Positions 43,264-52,560 of a stretch of 64,000 nucleotides of DNA are shown here, piece after piece. Source of the DNA: Mesorhizobium kowhaii (lineage in GTDB: Bacteria > Pseudomonadota > Alphaproteobacteria > Rhizobiales > Rhizobiaceae). Under the pieces are notes generated by a model, which was not told the origin of the DNA, did no database searches, and saw nothing but the letters and a program-made list of their open reading frames with translations. Numbering within the stretch: the first letter of the stretch is position 1; each line of letters opens with the position of its first letter. Location of the stretch: the NCBI RefSeq assembly GCF_003253745.1, contig NZ_MZXV01000080.1, positions 62,001 through 126,000 of the forward strand. The letters are read 5' to 3'. The translations under genes were made by a program, and so were the position numbers.

Positions 43264-46200
43264 CCAGCCCCGTCAACGCTGCCAGCGACACCGGCTTTAC
43301 CGCCCTGTTCATTCGCAGACCGGTGATGGCCTTCGTGCTGAACACACTGATCGCAGTCGCCGGCCTGGCCGCCTTCTATGGCGTCGAAATCCGCGAACTG
43401 CCTGACGTCGACCGCGCGGTCGTCACGGTCTCGACCGCCTTCGAGGGCGCCGCGGCCGAAACCGTCGACCGTGAACTGACCGACACCATCGAGGGCGCTG
43501 TCGCCCGCGTCTCCGGCGTCAAGTCGATCTCGTCGTCCTCCTCTTTCGGTTCGAGCCGCGTCACCATCGAGTTCAACGACGGCGTCGACCTCAACGTCGC
43601 CGCCTCGGACGTGCGCGACGCCGTCGGCCGTGTCGCCAACCAGATGCCGGACACGGCCGATCCGCCGCGCATCGTCAAGGCCGACGCCAATTCCGACCCG
43701 GTGATGCGACTGGCGGTGACTTCGGACAACATGTCGATCCAGGACATGACGGTGGTGGTCCAGGACCAGATCGAGGACGAACTGGCCGCCGTGCCCGGCG
43801 TTGCCGACGTCCAGGTCTATGGCGACCGCGACAAGATCTTCCGCATCGACGTCGACCAGAACAAGCTCGCCAGCCTCGGCTTCACTGTTGCCGACCTCAG
43901 GGCGGCGCTTGCTTCTGTCGCTTTCGATTCACCGGCCGGTTCGATCACCACGACAAACCAGGACCTGATCGTCCGCACGACGGCGGACGTGACCACGCCC
44001 GAGGAATTCGAAAGCATCATCATCGGTGGCACGACGCGCATCCGCGACGTCGCCACCGTCACCCTCGGCCCCGATGTCGGCCAGACCACGCTGCGTTCGG
44101 ATGGCAAGACCGGGATCGGCATCGGCATCATCCGCCAGGCGGAATCGAACACGCTGGACATCTCGACCGGTGTTCAGGCCGCCGTCGGCAAGTTGCAGGA
44201 GAACCTGCCCAAGGGCATGTCGATCAAGATCACCAGCGACGACGCGGTTTTCGTCAATGGCGCGGTGCACGAGGTCGAGATCGCACTCGGCCTGTCCGTG
44301 ACCATGGTGCTGATCGTCATCTACGTCTTTCTGCTCGACTGGCGCGCAACGCTGATCCCGGGACTGTCGATGCCGGTCGCCATGATCGGCACCATCGCCG
44401 CCATCTATCTGGCCGGCTTCTCGGTCAATATCCTGACCCTGCTCGCCTTGGTGCTGGCGACGGGACTGGTCGTCGACGACGCCATCGTCGTGCTCGAAAA
44501 CATCGTGCGACGACGCAATGAAGGCATGGGCTCGCGCGCCGCCGCCGTGCTTGGCGCTCAGGAAGTGTTCTTCGCCGTCATTGCCACCACGCTGACGCTG
44601 GTCGCCGTCTTCGTGCCGATCTCGTTCCTGCCTGGCCAGACCGGAGGCCTGTTCCGCGAATTCGGCTTCGTGCTCGCCATGTCGGTGCTGCTGTCCTGTG
44701 TGGTGGCGCTGACGCTGTGCCCGATGCTCGCCTCGCGCATGCTGTCGAGTGCATCGCTCCACCACGAAGGCGGCCACGGCATCGGCGCCCGCATCGGCGG
44801 CGCGCTGAATGCAGCCTACAAGCGCGCCCTGCATGCCTGCCTCGATGCGCCGTGGATCGTGCTTCTGGTCGCGGTGCTGTTTGCCGGCACCGCCTTCACG
44901 CTGTTCGGCACCATCCGCCAGGAACTGACGCCGACCGAGGACCGCGCCGCCGTGCTGTTGCGCATCAGCGCCCCGCAAGGCGTCAGCCTCGACTACACGA
45001 CGCAGCAGATGCAGAAGATCGAGAAACTGATCCAGCCGATGCGCGATTCCGGCGAGATCCGCAGCACTTTCGAGAACGCCGGCCAGAACGGCTCCTACAA
45101 CTCAGGCTTCATGGTGATGACGCTGGCGCCGTGGAACGAGCGCAGCCGCAGCCAGCAGGAGATCATGGCCGAGATCAGCCAGCTGACCAGGCAGGTGCCG
45201 AGCGTGCGCATCTTCCCGGTGCAGCCGAACAGTCTCGGCATTCGCGGTGCCGGCAACGGCCTGCAGTTCACGCTGGTCGGCAATGACCGCAAGGCACTCG
45301 GCGACGCGGCCGTCAAGATCATTGCCGAGATGCAGAAGGACCCGCGCTTCCAGACACCGCGCCTGTCCATCGACCCGACGCAGCCGCAGCTGGCCGTGGC
45401 CATCGACCGCGAACGCGCCTCCGACCTCGGCATCGACATCACCGGGCTGGCCAACACCTTGCAGGCGATGCTCGACGGCAACGATGTCGTCGACGTCTAC
45501 ATCGCCGACCGCAGCTACGGCGTGAAGCTGGTCTCGACCACCAACCCGATCAACGACCCGACCGACCTGGAAAACATCTTCCTGAAGACATCAGACGGCC
45601 GCTTCGTGCCGATGTCGACCATTGCCACGCTGACCGAGCGTGCCGTGCCGCCGTCGCTGTCGCGCGAGCAGCAGCAGCCGTCGGTGGCCATCACCTCCAA
45701 CCTCAACGGCGACTTCGCGCTCGGCGATGCGCTGACCCGCGCCGAGGAAATCGCCACGCCGCTTTTGCCCGCGGGCAGCCGCATCCTGCCGTTGGCCGAG
45801 GCCGCGACGCTGGGCGAGACCAACCGCGCCATGGTCACCATCTTCGGCTTCGCGCTGGTCATCATCCTGCTGGTGCTGGCCGCTCAGTTCGAAAGCTTTG
45901 TCAGCGCCGTCATCATCATGGCGACGGTGCCGCTCGGGCTCGCCTGCGCCATCTTCGCGCTGCTGCTCTCGGGCACCAGCCTCAATGCCTACAGCCAGAT
46001 CGGCCTGGTGCTGCTGGTCGGTGTCATGGCCAAGAACGGCATCCTGATCGTCGAATTCGCCAACCAACTGCGCGATCGCGGGCTTGGTGTGCGCGAAGCG
46101 ATCGAACAGGCCTCGATCATCCGCGTTCGGCCGGTAATGATGACGATGATCTGCACCGTGCTCGGCGGCTTGCCGCTGGTGCTGGCGAGCGGCGCCGGTG

Positions 46201-46379
46201 CCGAGGCGCGCGTGGCGCTCGGCTGGGTCATCGTCGGCGGACTGGGCCTTGCCACCGTCTCGACGCTGCTCCTGACGCCGGTTGCCTATCTCTTGCTAGG
46301 CCGCTTCGTCACGCCGAAGACCCATGAGGAAGCGCGGCTGAAGCGCGAGCTCGAGGAAGCCGCCTACACCAGACCATGA
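43260..46379 (+). CDS. RND efflux pump, AcrB/MdtB-type inner-membrane transporter
   Basis: A 1039-residue proton-driven trimeric pump with the normal 12-helix, two-periplasmic-loop layout. It starts FTALFIRRPVMAFVLNTLI. The proton relay DD of helix 4 is in ATGLVVDDAIVVLENIVRR. The partner Lys of helix 10 lies in GVMAKNGILIVEFANQLRD. The sequence is closer to multidrug/metabolite HAE1 pumps than to heavy-metal HME pumps. It has no local regulator gene. Its stop codon lies inside a palindromic repeat (46374-46417). Confidence 0.95.
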   Translation: MTSPVNAASDTGFTALFIRRPVMAFVLNTLIAVAGLAAFYGVEIRELPDVDRAVVTVSTAFEGAAAETVDRELTDTIEGAVARVSGVKSISSSSSFGSSRVTIEFNDGVDLNVAASDVRDAVGRVANQMPDTADPPRIVKADANSDPVMRLAVTSDNMSIQDMTVVVQDQIEDELAAVPGVADVQVYGDRDKIFRIDVDQNKLASLGFTVADLRAALASVAFDSPAGSITTTNQDLIVRTTADVTTPEEFESIIIGGTTRIRDVATVTLGPDVGQTTLRSDGKTGIGIGIIRQAESNTLDISTGVQAAVGKLQENLPKGMSIKITSDDAVFVNGAVHEVEIALGLSVTMVLIVIYVFLLDWRATLIPGLSMPVAMIGTIAAIYLAGFSVNILTLLALVLATGLVVDDAIVVLENIVRRRNEGMGSRAAAVLGAQEVFFAVIATTLTLVAVFVPISFLPGQTGGLFREFGFVLAMSVLLSCVVALTLCPMLASRMLSSASLHHEGGHGIGARIGGALNAAYKRALHACLDAPWIVLLVAVLFAGTAFTLFGTIRQELTPTEDRAAVLLRISAPQGVSLDYTTQQMQKIEKLIQPMRDSGEIRSTFENAGQNGSYNSGFMVMTLAPWNERSRSQQEIMAEISQLTRQVPSVRIFPVQPNSLGIRGAGNGLQFTLVGNDRKALGDAAVKIIAEMQKDPRFQTPRLSIDPTQPQLAVAIDRERASDLGIDITGLANTLQAMLDGNDVVDVYIADRSYGVKLVSTTNPINDPTDLENIFLKTSDGRFVPMSTIATLTERAVPPSLSREQQQPSVAITSNLNGDFALGDALTRAEEIATPLLPAGSRILPLAEAATLGETNRAMVTIFGFALVIILLVLAAQFESFVSAVIIMATVPLGLACAIFALLLSGTSLNAYSQIGLVLLVGVMAKNGILIVEFANQLRDRGLGVREAIEQASIIRVRPVMMTMICTVLGGLPLVLASGAGAEARVALGWVIVGGLGLATVSTLLLTPVAYLLLGRFVTPKTHEEARLKRELEEAAYTRP

Positions 46380-46417
46380 TCCCGAAAAGTGGGAACCGGT
46401 TTTCGGAAAGATCATGG
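46374..46417. repeat. Palindromic intergenic repeat, copy B2
   Basis: Starts CCATGATC and ends GATCATGG, with an inner CCGAAAAGTGG...CCGGTTTTCGG arm. It includes the stop codon of the RND gene. The pattern resembles copy B1 at 26187-26229 and the first half of the A repeats. Confidence 0.75.
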
Positions 46418-46525
46418 TTGGATCAGGTCTGATGTGGAGCCGGCCGAGTAGAAACATTCGAGGAAAAGTGTGCCCCGGTTTTCCGCCCGCGATTTCGTAA
46501 AACAGCGCAATTTCGTAAGAATGGC

Positions 46526-46936
46526 CTATCTCAAAAAGCGGCCTTCGATCGACCAGCGCGCGGCGACGAAATTCAGCACCGCCGCCACCACGACACCGCC
46601 GATCTTTGCCGGCCATACTCCAACGGTAGCGGCAAACAGCGCGATCGAAAGGCTGGAGACACCAAGCGAAATCAGCGCCCCGAGCGAGGCGAAACGAAGG
46701 AATGCATCACGCAGCCGGATGGCTTGATTGCGCTCGAACGCCCAGAAGCCGTTCGCCACGAACGAAAAGGTGACGGCGATGAACCAGGCAACGATGTTGG
46801 CGGGCACCGGCGGCATCTGCAGCTTGAGCAGCAGGAAGAAGCTGGCAAGGTCGATGGCTGTGTTGGCAAGTCCGACAATGGCAAAGCGGACGATCTTGTT
46901 GCCGGTCGAACGCCGGGGCTGGTCCGCGCCGCTCAT
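46526..46936 (-). CDS. GtrA-like membrane protein (probable glycolipid flippase)
   Basis: A 136-residue protein with four helices: FAIVGLANTAIDLASFFLLL, PANIVAWFIAVTFSFVANGFW, a third around ASLGALISLGVSSLSIALF, and a fourth ending VVAAVLNFVAARWSIEGRF. FVANGFWAF is the GtrA signature. GtrA proteins are thought to flip undecaprenyl-phosphate sugars to the periplasm. It is the last gene of a four-gene operon; its ATG overlaps the deacetylase stop by four bases. Confidence 0.88.
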   Translation of the reverse strand: MSGADQPRRSTGNKIVRFAIVGLANTAIDLASFFLLLKLQMPPVPANIVAWFIAVTFSFVANGFWAFERNQAIRLRDAFLRFASLGALISLGVSSLSIALFAATVGVWPAKIGGVVVAAVLNFVAARWSIEGRFLR

Positions 46937-47754
46937 CCCTCGCCGCCCATGATTGCGACACCGGCGCGGGCCAGGCTGGCGCCGAAATCGTCCGATGCCA
47001 GGACCGCGAATTCGATCTCGCGCACGCTTTGCATCGGGTCACGCGCGCGCAGCGTCTCGTCGACATGGCCGGGGTGGCACATGAACAGCCCTCGTTCCGG
47101 CAATGCCTCGACAGCGGCCTGCAGCACGGAAGCGAACTTTTCGGGTCGCCGCCAGTCATAGATGCCGGCGAGCGGTTCGAAAATGGTGAAGCCGGCATGC
47201 TGCATAGACCGGTTGAACCCGGCAGCAAGCGCTGCGATCGCGGCGACTTTCGGCGTCGCAGCGAGCGTGCCAGCCAGCACCGGCGCGCCACGCAACGCAG
47301 GCCTGTCGGCTTCCTCATGCAGACGTGAGCGCAGCCATGTGCGCACGACAGGAAGGAAATGCACATGCTGATGCCCGTCGACGAAATCGGGGCGGCGCCC
47401 GAGTGCTTCGACGAAGCGGCTGTACTGGGCGTCGAGTTCGGCATGGACATCGCGATCGTCGATGCGGCCGCGCAGAACAGGCAACGCCAGCGAGCGGAGC
47501 GGCGGCAGCCGGCCTTCCGGCGCCAGGCTCGACCGGCCGGTGACGGCTGGCTGGTCGGTCAAGGTAAGATGCAGCCCGACCGCGACACGGCCGCACAGAG
47601 GCCTTATGCGCTCCGCCTCCAGTGCCCATTCCGGAAAGCCGGTCATGCAGCTGGTGCCGGTCAGGCGCCCGCGATCGAGCAGGTCGAGGATCGCCGCGGA
47701 GACGCCTGGCGCCAGGCCGTAGTCGTCGGCGATCAGGCGGATGCGCCGCGTCAT
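46933..47754 (-). CDS. YdjC/ChbG-family carbohydrate deacetylase (NaxD/HpnK-like)
   Basis: A 273-residue metal-dependent deacetylase. Conserved motifs are LIADDYGLAPGVSAAILDLL (metal Asp pair), VGLHLTLTDQPAV (His), FVDGHQHVHFLPVV (His pair) and FMCHPGHVDE. In Francisella and Bordetella, NaxD of this family removes the acetyl group from undecaprenyl-phosphate-GalNAc before the amino sugar is put on lipid A. The gene lies between an ArnC-like glycosyltransferase and a GtrA flippase with four-base overlaps on both sides, which supports a similar role. Alternatives are chitooligosaccharide or hopanoid deacetylation. Confidence 0.88.
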   Translation of the reverse strand: MTRRIRLIADDYGLAPGVSAAILDLLDRGRLTGTSCMTGFPEWALEAERIRPLCGRVAVGLHLTLTDQPAVTGRSSLAPEGRLPPLRSLALPVLRGRIDDRDVHAELDAQYSRFVEALGRRPDFVDGHQHVHFLPVVRTWLRSRLHEEADRPALRGAPVLAGTLAATPKVAAIAALAAGFNRSMQHAGFTIFEPLAGIYDWRRPEKFASVLQAAVEALPERGLFMCHPGHVDETLRARDPMQSVREIEFAVLASDDFGASLARAGVAIMGGEG

Positions 47755-48740
47755 GTATCGCGAGCGCCCGGTGCCGGCTTGCCAGGAGCGACGTCGCTAC
47801 GTACGACATCGCGCACGATATAGACCGGCCGATCCTTGCTCTCGCTGAGCGTGACCCAGACATATTCGCCAATCAGGCCGAGAAGGGTCAGGTTGAGGCC
47901 GCCGAGCAGGACGACGGCGACCAGGAGGCTGGGGTAACCGGGAACGGCAATGCCGTAGAAGATCACCTCGAAGAACACCTTGGCGCCGTAGACCGCGCCG
48001 GCTAACGCGGCAAGCAGCCCGCTGAGGCTGATCATGCGCAGCGGAATGACGGAAAAGGAGGTGAAACCTTCCAGCGAGAAGGCGATCAGGTTGAGCCGGC
48101 TCCATTTCGACGTGCCGCTGGCGCGGCCCTCCGGCGAATAGGGCAACGCCTTCTGGCGGAAGCCGGCCCAGGCAAACAGGCCCTTGTTGAAGCGTCGCTT
48201 GTCGCGCAGGCTGGTCAGCGCGCGTGCGACAGTGCCGCGCATGACGCGAAAGTCGCCGGCATTTTCGGGAATGTCGAAACGCTGGCTGCTGTTGATCAGG
48301 CTGTAGAAAAGCCGCGCCAGCTGACTGCGTCGCCAACTGGCCTCACGCCGGTCGTTCTGCGCGTAGACGACGTCGATGTCCGGATGTTCCACCAGTTCGG
48401 CGATCAGCTTCAGGCTGATGTCCATCGAATGCTGGAGGTCGGCGTCCATGATCAGCACCATGTCGCCGCGCGACTGGTCGAGGCCGGCGAGCACGGCGAC
48501 TTCCTTGCCGAAATTGCGGCTGAGGCGGACGATCTCCCACGACCCCGACAGCACCTTTGAGAACCGTTGGGCGCCATCGTCGCGGCTGCCGTCGTCGACC
48601 AGGATCTTGCGCACGGTCATGCCGAAGCGCTGTGCCACGACCGCCTCCAGCGCGGCAAGCAATTCGGCGAAGGCCGATGCCGATGGCGCTTCGTTGAAGA
48701 ACGGCGCGACGATATCGAGTGTCGGCCGCGACTCAGCCAT
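47751..48740 (-). CDS. Polyprenyl-phosphate glycosyltransferase, GT2 (ArnC/GtrB/FlmF2 type)
   Basis: A 329-residue GT2 enzyme. The catalytic domain has VAPFFNEAPSASAFAELL, ILVDDGSRDDGAQ (nucleotide Asp), LSRNFGKEVAVLAGLDQS and DADLQHSMDI (DXD-type metal site). It is followed by two membrane helices (about 230-300: MISLSGLLAALAGAVYGAKV and LLVAVVLLGGLNLTLLGLIG) and the GtrB tail EYVWVTLSESKDRPVYIV. It should load a sugar onto undecaprenyl phosphate on the cytoplasmic side. GAAGGGG six bases ahead favours ATG 48740, though an in-frame ATG lies at 48755. Overlaps both neighbours. Confidence 0.9.
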   Translation of the reverse strand: MAESRPTLDIVAPFFNEAPSASAFAELLAALEAVVAQRFGMTVRKILVDDGSRDDGAQRFSKVLSGSWEIVRLSRNFGKEVAVLAGLDQSRGDMVLIMDADLQHSMDISLKLIAELVEHPDIDVVYAQNDRREASWRRSQLARLFYSLINSSQRFDIPENAGDFRVMRGTVARALTSLRDKRRFNKGLFAWAGFRQKALPYSPEGRASGTSKWSRLNLIAFSLEGFTSFSVIPLRMISLSGLLAALAGAVYGAKVFFEVIFYGIAVPGYPSLLVAVVLLGGLNLTLLGLIGEYVWVTLSESKDRPVYIVRDVVRSDVAPGKPAPGARDT

Positions 48741-49896
48741 TTGCGACCCCTTCATTCACCACCTTTTCCCGAGCCTTGGCCCAGAACCACCAGATTAGGG
48801 AACAGGCGATGAAAGCAACCGCGACCGGCCGGAACCAGGGATAGAGGAAATCATGCACGTGTTGCTCGACGCCGCTCAGCCCGGTCGCGAACAGCACCGT
48901 CGACAGCACCGAGGCCAGGACACCGCCTCGTTCCTCGCGCCACAACAGGGCGATGGCGAGACCAGCAGGCACGGCGATCATCGCATAGGTGTTGGGCTCG
49001 ACGCGCGGATTGAAGACGCACATGTAGAAAGCGGCGGTCAGGAAGATCGCCAGCCCTGCCGTTCCCTGCTCGAGCTTGCGATCGAACCAGAGGACGATCG
49101 AGAGCGTCAACAGGCCGACCACGAAGCGCACCGCCGTGGCGCCGGATTCCGCGATGGGCATCCCTGCCGTCGCAAAAGGCGCGGTGAAATCGGCGGCAAC
49201 AAAATGGCTGGTCTTGTCGACCGCCATCGAGGTCAGCATGCTGGCGAAATCACGATACTGATCGTTCAGATAATCGGCTGGCGCGAAAGCATAAGGTATG
49301 GCGAGCACGAGCAGCACCGCCAGCACCAGCACCGGTACCAGCCGGGGGCGCAGCCCTCCTGCCAGGAGCAGCATGATGATCGCGGTCGGCTTGGCGATGA
49401 TGGCAAGCGAAGCCCAGAAGAAGGTCTCGGCGCGCCGCCCTTCAAGCGCCGACAAAGTAAGAAGCCAGCAGGCGCCGGCCAGCAGAATTGTCGATTGGCC
49501 GTTGCGGATCGCGCCGAGCGCCATCGGCAGAGCGAGGAAGAGACCGAACGAAAGCAGCCAGGTCAGTTCCTGACCGCCGAGCTTGCGCACCTGCCGCACG
49601 GCGGCGAAGGTCAGCACCGCGAAGCCGAGGACATGCCACACCAGGCCGCCCAGATGCGGGCCCAGCTTCAACAGCGGAACATAGAGCGCGGCAAAGGCGG
49701 GCGCGTAGAGATACCCCATCTCGGACTGAAGATCGTAGAGCGGCCGGCCAGCCAGAAGGTTCTCGCTGCCATATCTATACGCTAGCAACACTGTACGCGT
49801 GTCGGGCGACCACAGGACCATGGCAAGAACGACCAGGAACGCTCCGATCCACAGGCCAAACCCCAAACGATCGAAAACCGGCTTGGAAATCGTCAT
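48733..49896 (-). CDS. GT87/DUF2029-family integral membrane glycosyltransferase
   Basis: A 387-residue membrane protein with about ten helices. The N-terminus is followed by YRYGSENLLAGRPLYDLQSEMGYLYAPAFA, the periplasmic loop characteristic of GT87, where Asp/Glu serve in catalysis with polyprenyl-phosphate sugars. RNGQSTILLAGACWL and WASLAIIAKPTAIIMLLL are also family marks. It probably transfers the lipid-linked sugar made by the downstream genes to its final acceptor, such as lipid A. ATG 49896 is preferred to TTG 49899. First gene of the operon; it overlaps the GT2 gene by eight bases. Confidence 0.85.
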   Translation of the reverse strand: MTISKPVFDRLGFGLWIGAFLVVLAMVLWSPDTRTVLLAYRYGSENLLAGRPLYDLQSEMGYLYAPAFAALYVPLLKLGPHLGGLVWHVLGFAVLTFAAVRQVRKLGGQELTWLLSFGLFLALPMALGAIRNGQSTILLAGACWLLTLSALEGRRAETFFWASLAIIAKPTAIIMLLLAGGLRPRLVPVLVLAVLLVLAIPYAFAPADYLNDQYRDFASMLTSMAVDKTSHFVAADFTAPFATAGMPIAESGATAVRFVVGLLTLSIVLWFDRKLEQGTAGLAIFLTAAFYMCVFNPRVEPNTYAMIAVPAGLAIALLWREERGGVLASVLSTVLFATGLSGVEQHVHDFLYPWFRPVAVAFIACSLIWWFWAKAREKVVNEGVANG

Positions 49897-50104
49897 CAAG
49901 TCACCCTACACCCATCCCGGAACGGCCCTTGCCTGGACCGCCCGGCATTCGATGGCGGCGGCATATCACGGACAAAGCGGCGTGGCATAGGGGTCTGAAA
50001 GACGCGGATGTCCGCCCGACGCGGCTTGCGGCAGCCGGACACCAGCATTTATTGGCATCGAGAGCCTGTGAATGCTTCGCATTCGAACGTCGGGCACCTT
50101 CGTG

Positions 50105-51142
50105 CTAAGGCCGGATGAACACCTTGCCGTTGGGCCTGGCCAGTTCCGTCGGCACCCGCGCCATTGCCTCGGCGAGCGGAACCACCGCCGTCACATCGGT
50201 CGACCAGCGTCCATCGGAAAACCGTTTCTGCGCTTCCAGGATGGCTGGGCCGCGGCGGTCGCGAAACTGGCGCATCCATTCGCTCAGCCAGAAACCCTCG
50301 ATGTGCTTGTGCTGGAAGATCAGTTGGCCGGGTTCACGGATGATCGTGGCTTCGGGATCGAGCCGCCCATAGATGATCCAGCGCGAACGCTTCGGCATGA
50401 CGTCGAAAATGGCGGAGGCCAGCGGCCCGGTGACCGCGTCAAGGAAGATGCGCGGCTGTTCGGCCTTGATCACCTCGCGCAACGCCGCCTTGAAATCCGG
50501 CGCCTTTTCGTTGAGGACGTGCGCCGCGCCAAGCTCTTTCAGAGCCGCGATCTGATCGTCACGGCGCACGGCGACGATCGGTCGGAAACCCTCGTCCTTG
50601 GCCAGGCCGATGATCAGCTTGCAGAGTTGGCTGGCGCCGGCGGTCATGACGAAGGCCTTTTCGTCTTCCTGTTTGACGATGTCGAACATGGCGAGCGCGG
50701 TGAGAGGGTTGACGATCATCGCCGCGCCATCCTCGTCACGGACGGTGTCGAGCAGCGGGATGCAGACCACCGCTTCCGCAACGGCATATTCGGCCCATGA
50801 GCCCCAGTTGGTGACGCCGGTGGCGAAAGCGACGCGCATGCCGATCAGGCTTTTGGGATAGGGCTCATCGCCACTGGCGACGACGGTGCCGACGCCCTCG
50901 AAGCCGGCCGGCTGGCCCTTGGCGCGCGGCTGACCGTACTGGCCCTTGATGAACATGACATCGGACGGATTGATCGAGGCGAGGCTGACCTTGATCAGCA
51001 CCTGCGTCGGCCCCAGCGTCGGCACCGCGATGCTGCCCGGCTCAAGATAGGGCTCCATCGCTTCCAGCACGCTGCCGGAAGGCGTCCTGGTGTAGCCGTC
51101 GCCGACAAGCAGCAGCGCCTTCATTTCGGAGGGGACAGTCAT
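50105..51142 (-). CDS. MDR-family zinc-independent oxidoreductase (quinone/enoyl reductase type)
   Basis: A 345-residue medium-chain dehydrogenase. It has a GroES-like N-terminal half (VLIKVSLASINPSDVMFIKG, GFEGVGTVVASG) and a Rossmann half (AFVMTAGASQLCKLIIGLAKDEG with NADPH contacts, ELGAAHVLNEKAPDF). No zinc-ligand Cys cluster is present, which fits quinone oxidoreductases and 2-enoyl reductases. AAGGAG lies seven bases before ATG 51142. It follows the acyl-CoA dehydrogenase gene by 54 bases and is probably in the same operon. Confidence 0.88.
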   Translation of the reverse strand: MTVPSEMKALLLVGDGYTRTPSGSVLEAMEPYLEPGSIAVPTLGPTQVLIKVSLASINPSDVMFIKGQYGQPRAKGQPAGFEGVGTVVASGDEPYPKSLIGMRVAFATGVTNWGSWAEYAVAEAVVCIPLLDTVRDEDGAAMIVNPLTALAMFDIVKQEDEKAFVMTAGASQLCKLIIGLAKDEGFRPIVAVRRDDQIAALKELGAAHVLNEKAPDFKAALREVIKAEQPRIFLDAVTGPLASAIFDVMPKRSRWIIYGRLDPEATIIREPGQLIFQHKHIEGFWLSEWMRQFRDRRGPAILEAQKRFSDGRWSTDVTAVVPLAEAMARVPTELARPNGKVFIRP

Positions 51143-51196
51143 CGGAACACTCCTTGCTTGGACCTGCCGGCGTCACCGGATGACGAATGCCGGCGT

Positions 51197-52438
51197 TCAG
51201 ACCTTTTTCTGCGTGTATTTCTTCAGCTCCGTCCGCGCTACCTGACGGCGATGCACGGCGTCCGGTCCGTCGGCAAGGCGCAATGTCCGCAGATGCGTCC
51301 ACGAACGCGCCAGTGGCGTGTCTTGACTGATGCCTTGCGCGCCGAACATCTGCACCGCCTCGTCGGTGACCTTGAGCGCGACGCGCGGCGCGATCACCTT
51401 GATCTGGCTGATCCAGGGGGCTGCGGCGCGTGCATCGCCCTGGTCGATCATCCAAGCCGCCTTGAGGCAGAGCAGCCGCGCCATCTCGATCTCCATGCGG
51501 CATTCGGCGATGATGTCGAAATTGGCGCCGAGTTTTGCCAAGGGCTGGCCGAAGGCCTCGCGACGCACGGAACGCTGGCACAGCATCTCCAGCGCCATCT
51601 CGGCCTGGCCGATGGCGCGCATGCAGTGATGGATGCGGCCGGGGCCGAGCCGCCCCTGCGCGATCTCGAAACCCCTGCCCTCGCCGAGGATCAGGTTCGA
51701 TGCGGGCACACGCACATTGTCGAAGCGAAGATGCATGTGGCCATGCGGCGCGTCGTCGTCGCCATAGACTTGCATGGCCCGGACTTTGGTCACGCCCTTT
51801 GCGTCGGAAGGCACCAGGATCATCGAATGCCGACGGTGCTGCGGCTCTTCGTCGGCACCGGTCCGGACCATGACGATGTAGATGGCGCAGCGCGGATCGC
51901 CGGCGCCGGAAGCCCACCATTTCTCGCCGTTGAGCACATAGTCGCCGCCCTGGCGCTCACAGCGCATTGCAATGTTGGTGGCGTCGGACGAGGCGACATC
52001 CGGCTCGGTCATCAGATAGGCCGAGCGGATCTTGCCGTCGAGCAGCGGCTCGAGCCACGCCTTCTTGTGGTCGGCCGAGCCATAGCGTTCCAACACCTCC
52101 ATGTTGCCGGTGTCGGGCGCCGAGCAGTTGAAGGTCTCGGCGCCGAGATGCGCCTTGCCCATTTCCTCGGCGAGATACGCGTATTCGACCGTGGAAAGGC
52201 CGTAGCCGCGCTCCGAGCCGGTCAGCCAGAAGTTCCACAGGCCGCGCTCCCGTGCGGTCTTCTTCAGCCCTTCGAGGATCTCGCTCTGGCGCGCGCTATA
52301 GAGCCAGCGGTCACCGGCCTTGCCCACTTCGCCTAGGAATTCCTTGTCGAGCGGCTTGATCTCGTCGCGCACCATGGCCGCGACGCGCGCGTGGATCGGC
52401 TTCAGCCGCTCGGTCATGCCGAGATTCATCTCCGTCAT
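51197..52438 (-). CDS. Acyl-CoA dehydrogenase, ACAD10/ACAD11 type
   Basis: A 413-residue FAD enzyme. Typical blocks are YLMTEPDVASSDATNIAMRC, VLNGEKWWASGAGDPRC, the segment GRLGPGRIHHCMRAIGQAEMAL, and the C-terminal AVQMFGAQGISQDTPLARSW with RTLRLADGPDAVHRRQVAR. The GRIHHCMR and GDPRC variants mark the ACAD10/11 branch rather than fatty-acid FadE. In mammals this branch acts with an APH-type kinase on 4-hydroxy acids. Here the kinase is encoded 1.4 kb away on the other strand. It diverges from an SDR gene with only 122 bases between starts. The start codon is one of several close ATGs. Confidence 0.9.
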   Translation of the reverse strand: MTEMNLGMTERLKPIHARVAAMVRDEIKPLDKEFLGEVGKAGDRWLYSARQSEILEGLKKTARERGLWNFWLTGSERGYGLSTVEYAYLAEEMGKAHLGAETFNCSAPDTGNMEVLERYGSADHKKAWLEPLLDGKIRSAYLMTEPDVASSDATNIAMRCERQGGDYVLNGEKWWASGAGDPRCAIYIVMVRTGADEEPQHRRHSMILVPSDAKGVTKVRAMQVYGDDDAPHGHMHLRFDNVRVPASNLILGEGRGFEIAQGRLGPGRIHHCMRAIGQAEMALEMLCQRSVRREAFGQPLAKLGANFDIIAECRMEIEMARLLCLKAAWMIDQGDARAAAPWISQIKVIAPRVALKVTDEAVQMFGAQGISQDTPLARSWTHLRTLRLADGPDAVHRRQVARTELKKYTQKKV

Positions 52439-52560
52439 CGGTCGCTAACCCTTCATGCACGCCAGGCATTTTACCCGTGGCAAGGATGACCGTACTTCGG
52501 ATAGCCTTGTCAACGCGAACTGTTTTGCCCGCACACCGAGGCAAGGCGCGGAGGATTGTG

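Noticed and set aside
50070..50084. GAATGC-TTC-GCATTC hairpin after the MDR gene
   Set aside because: Short stem without a T-run on either strand; too weak to call a terminator.
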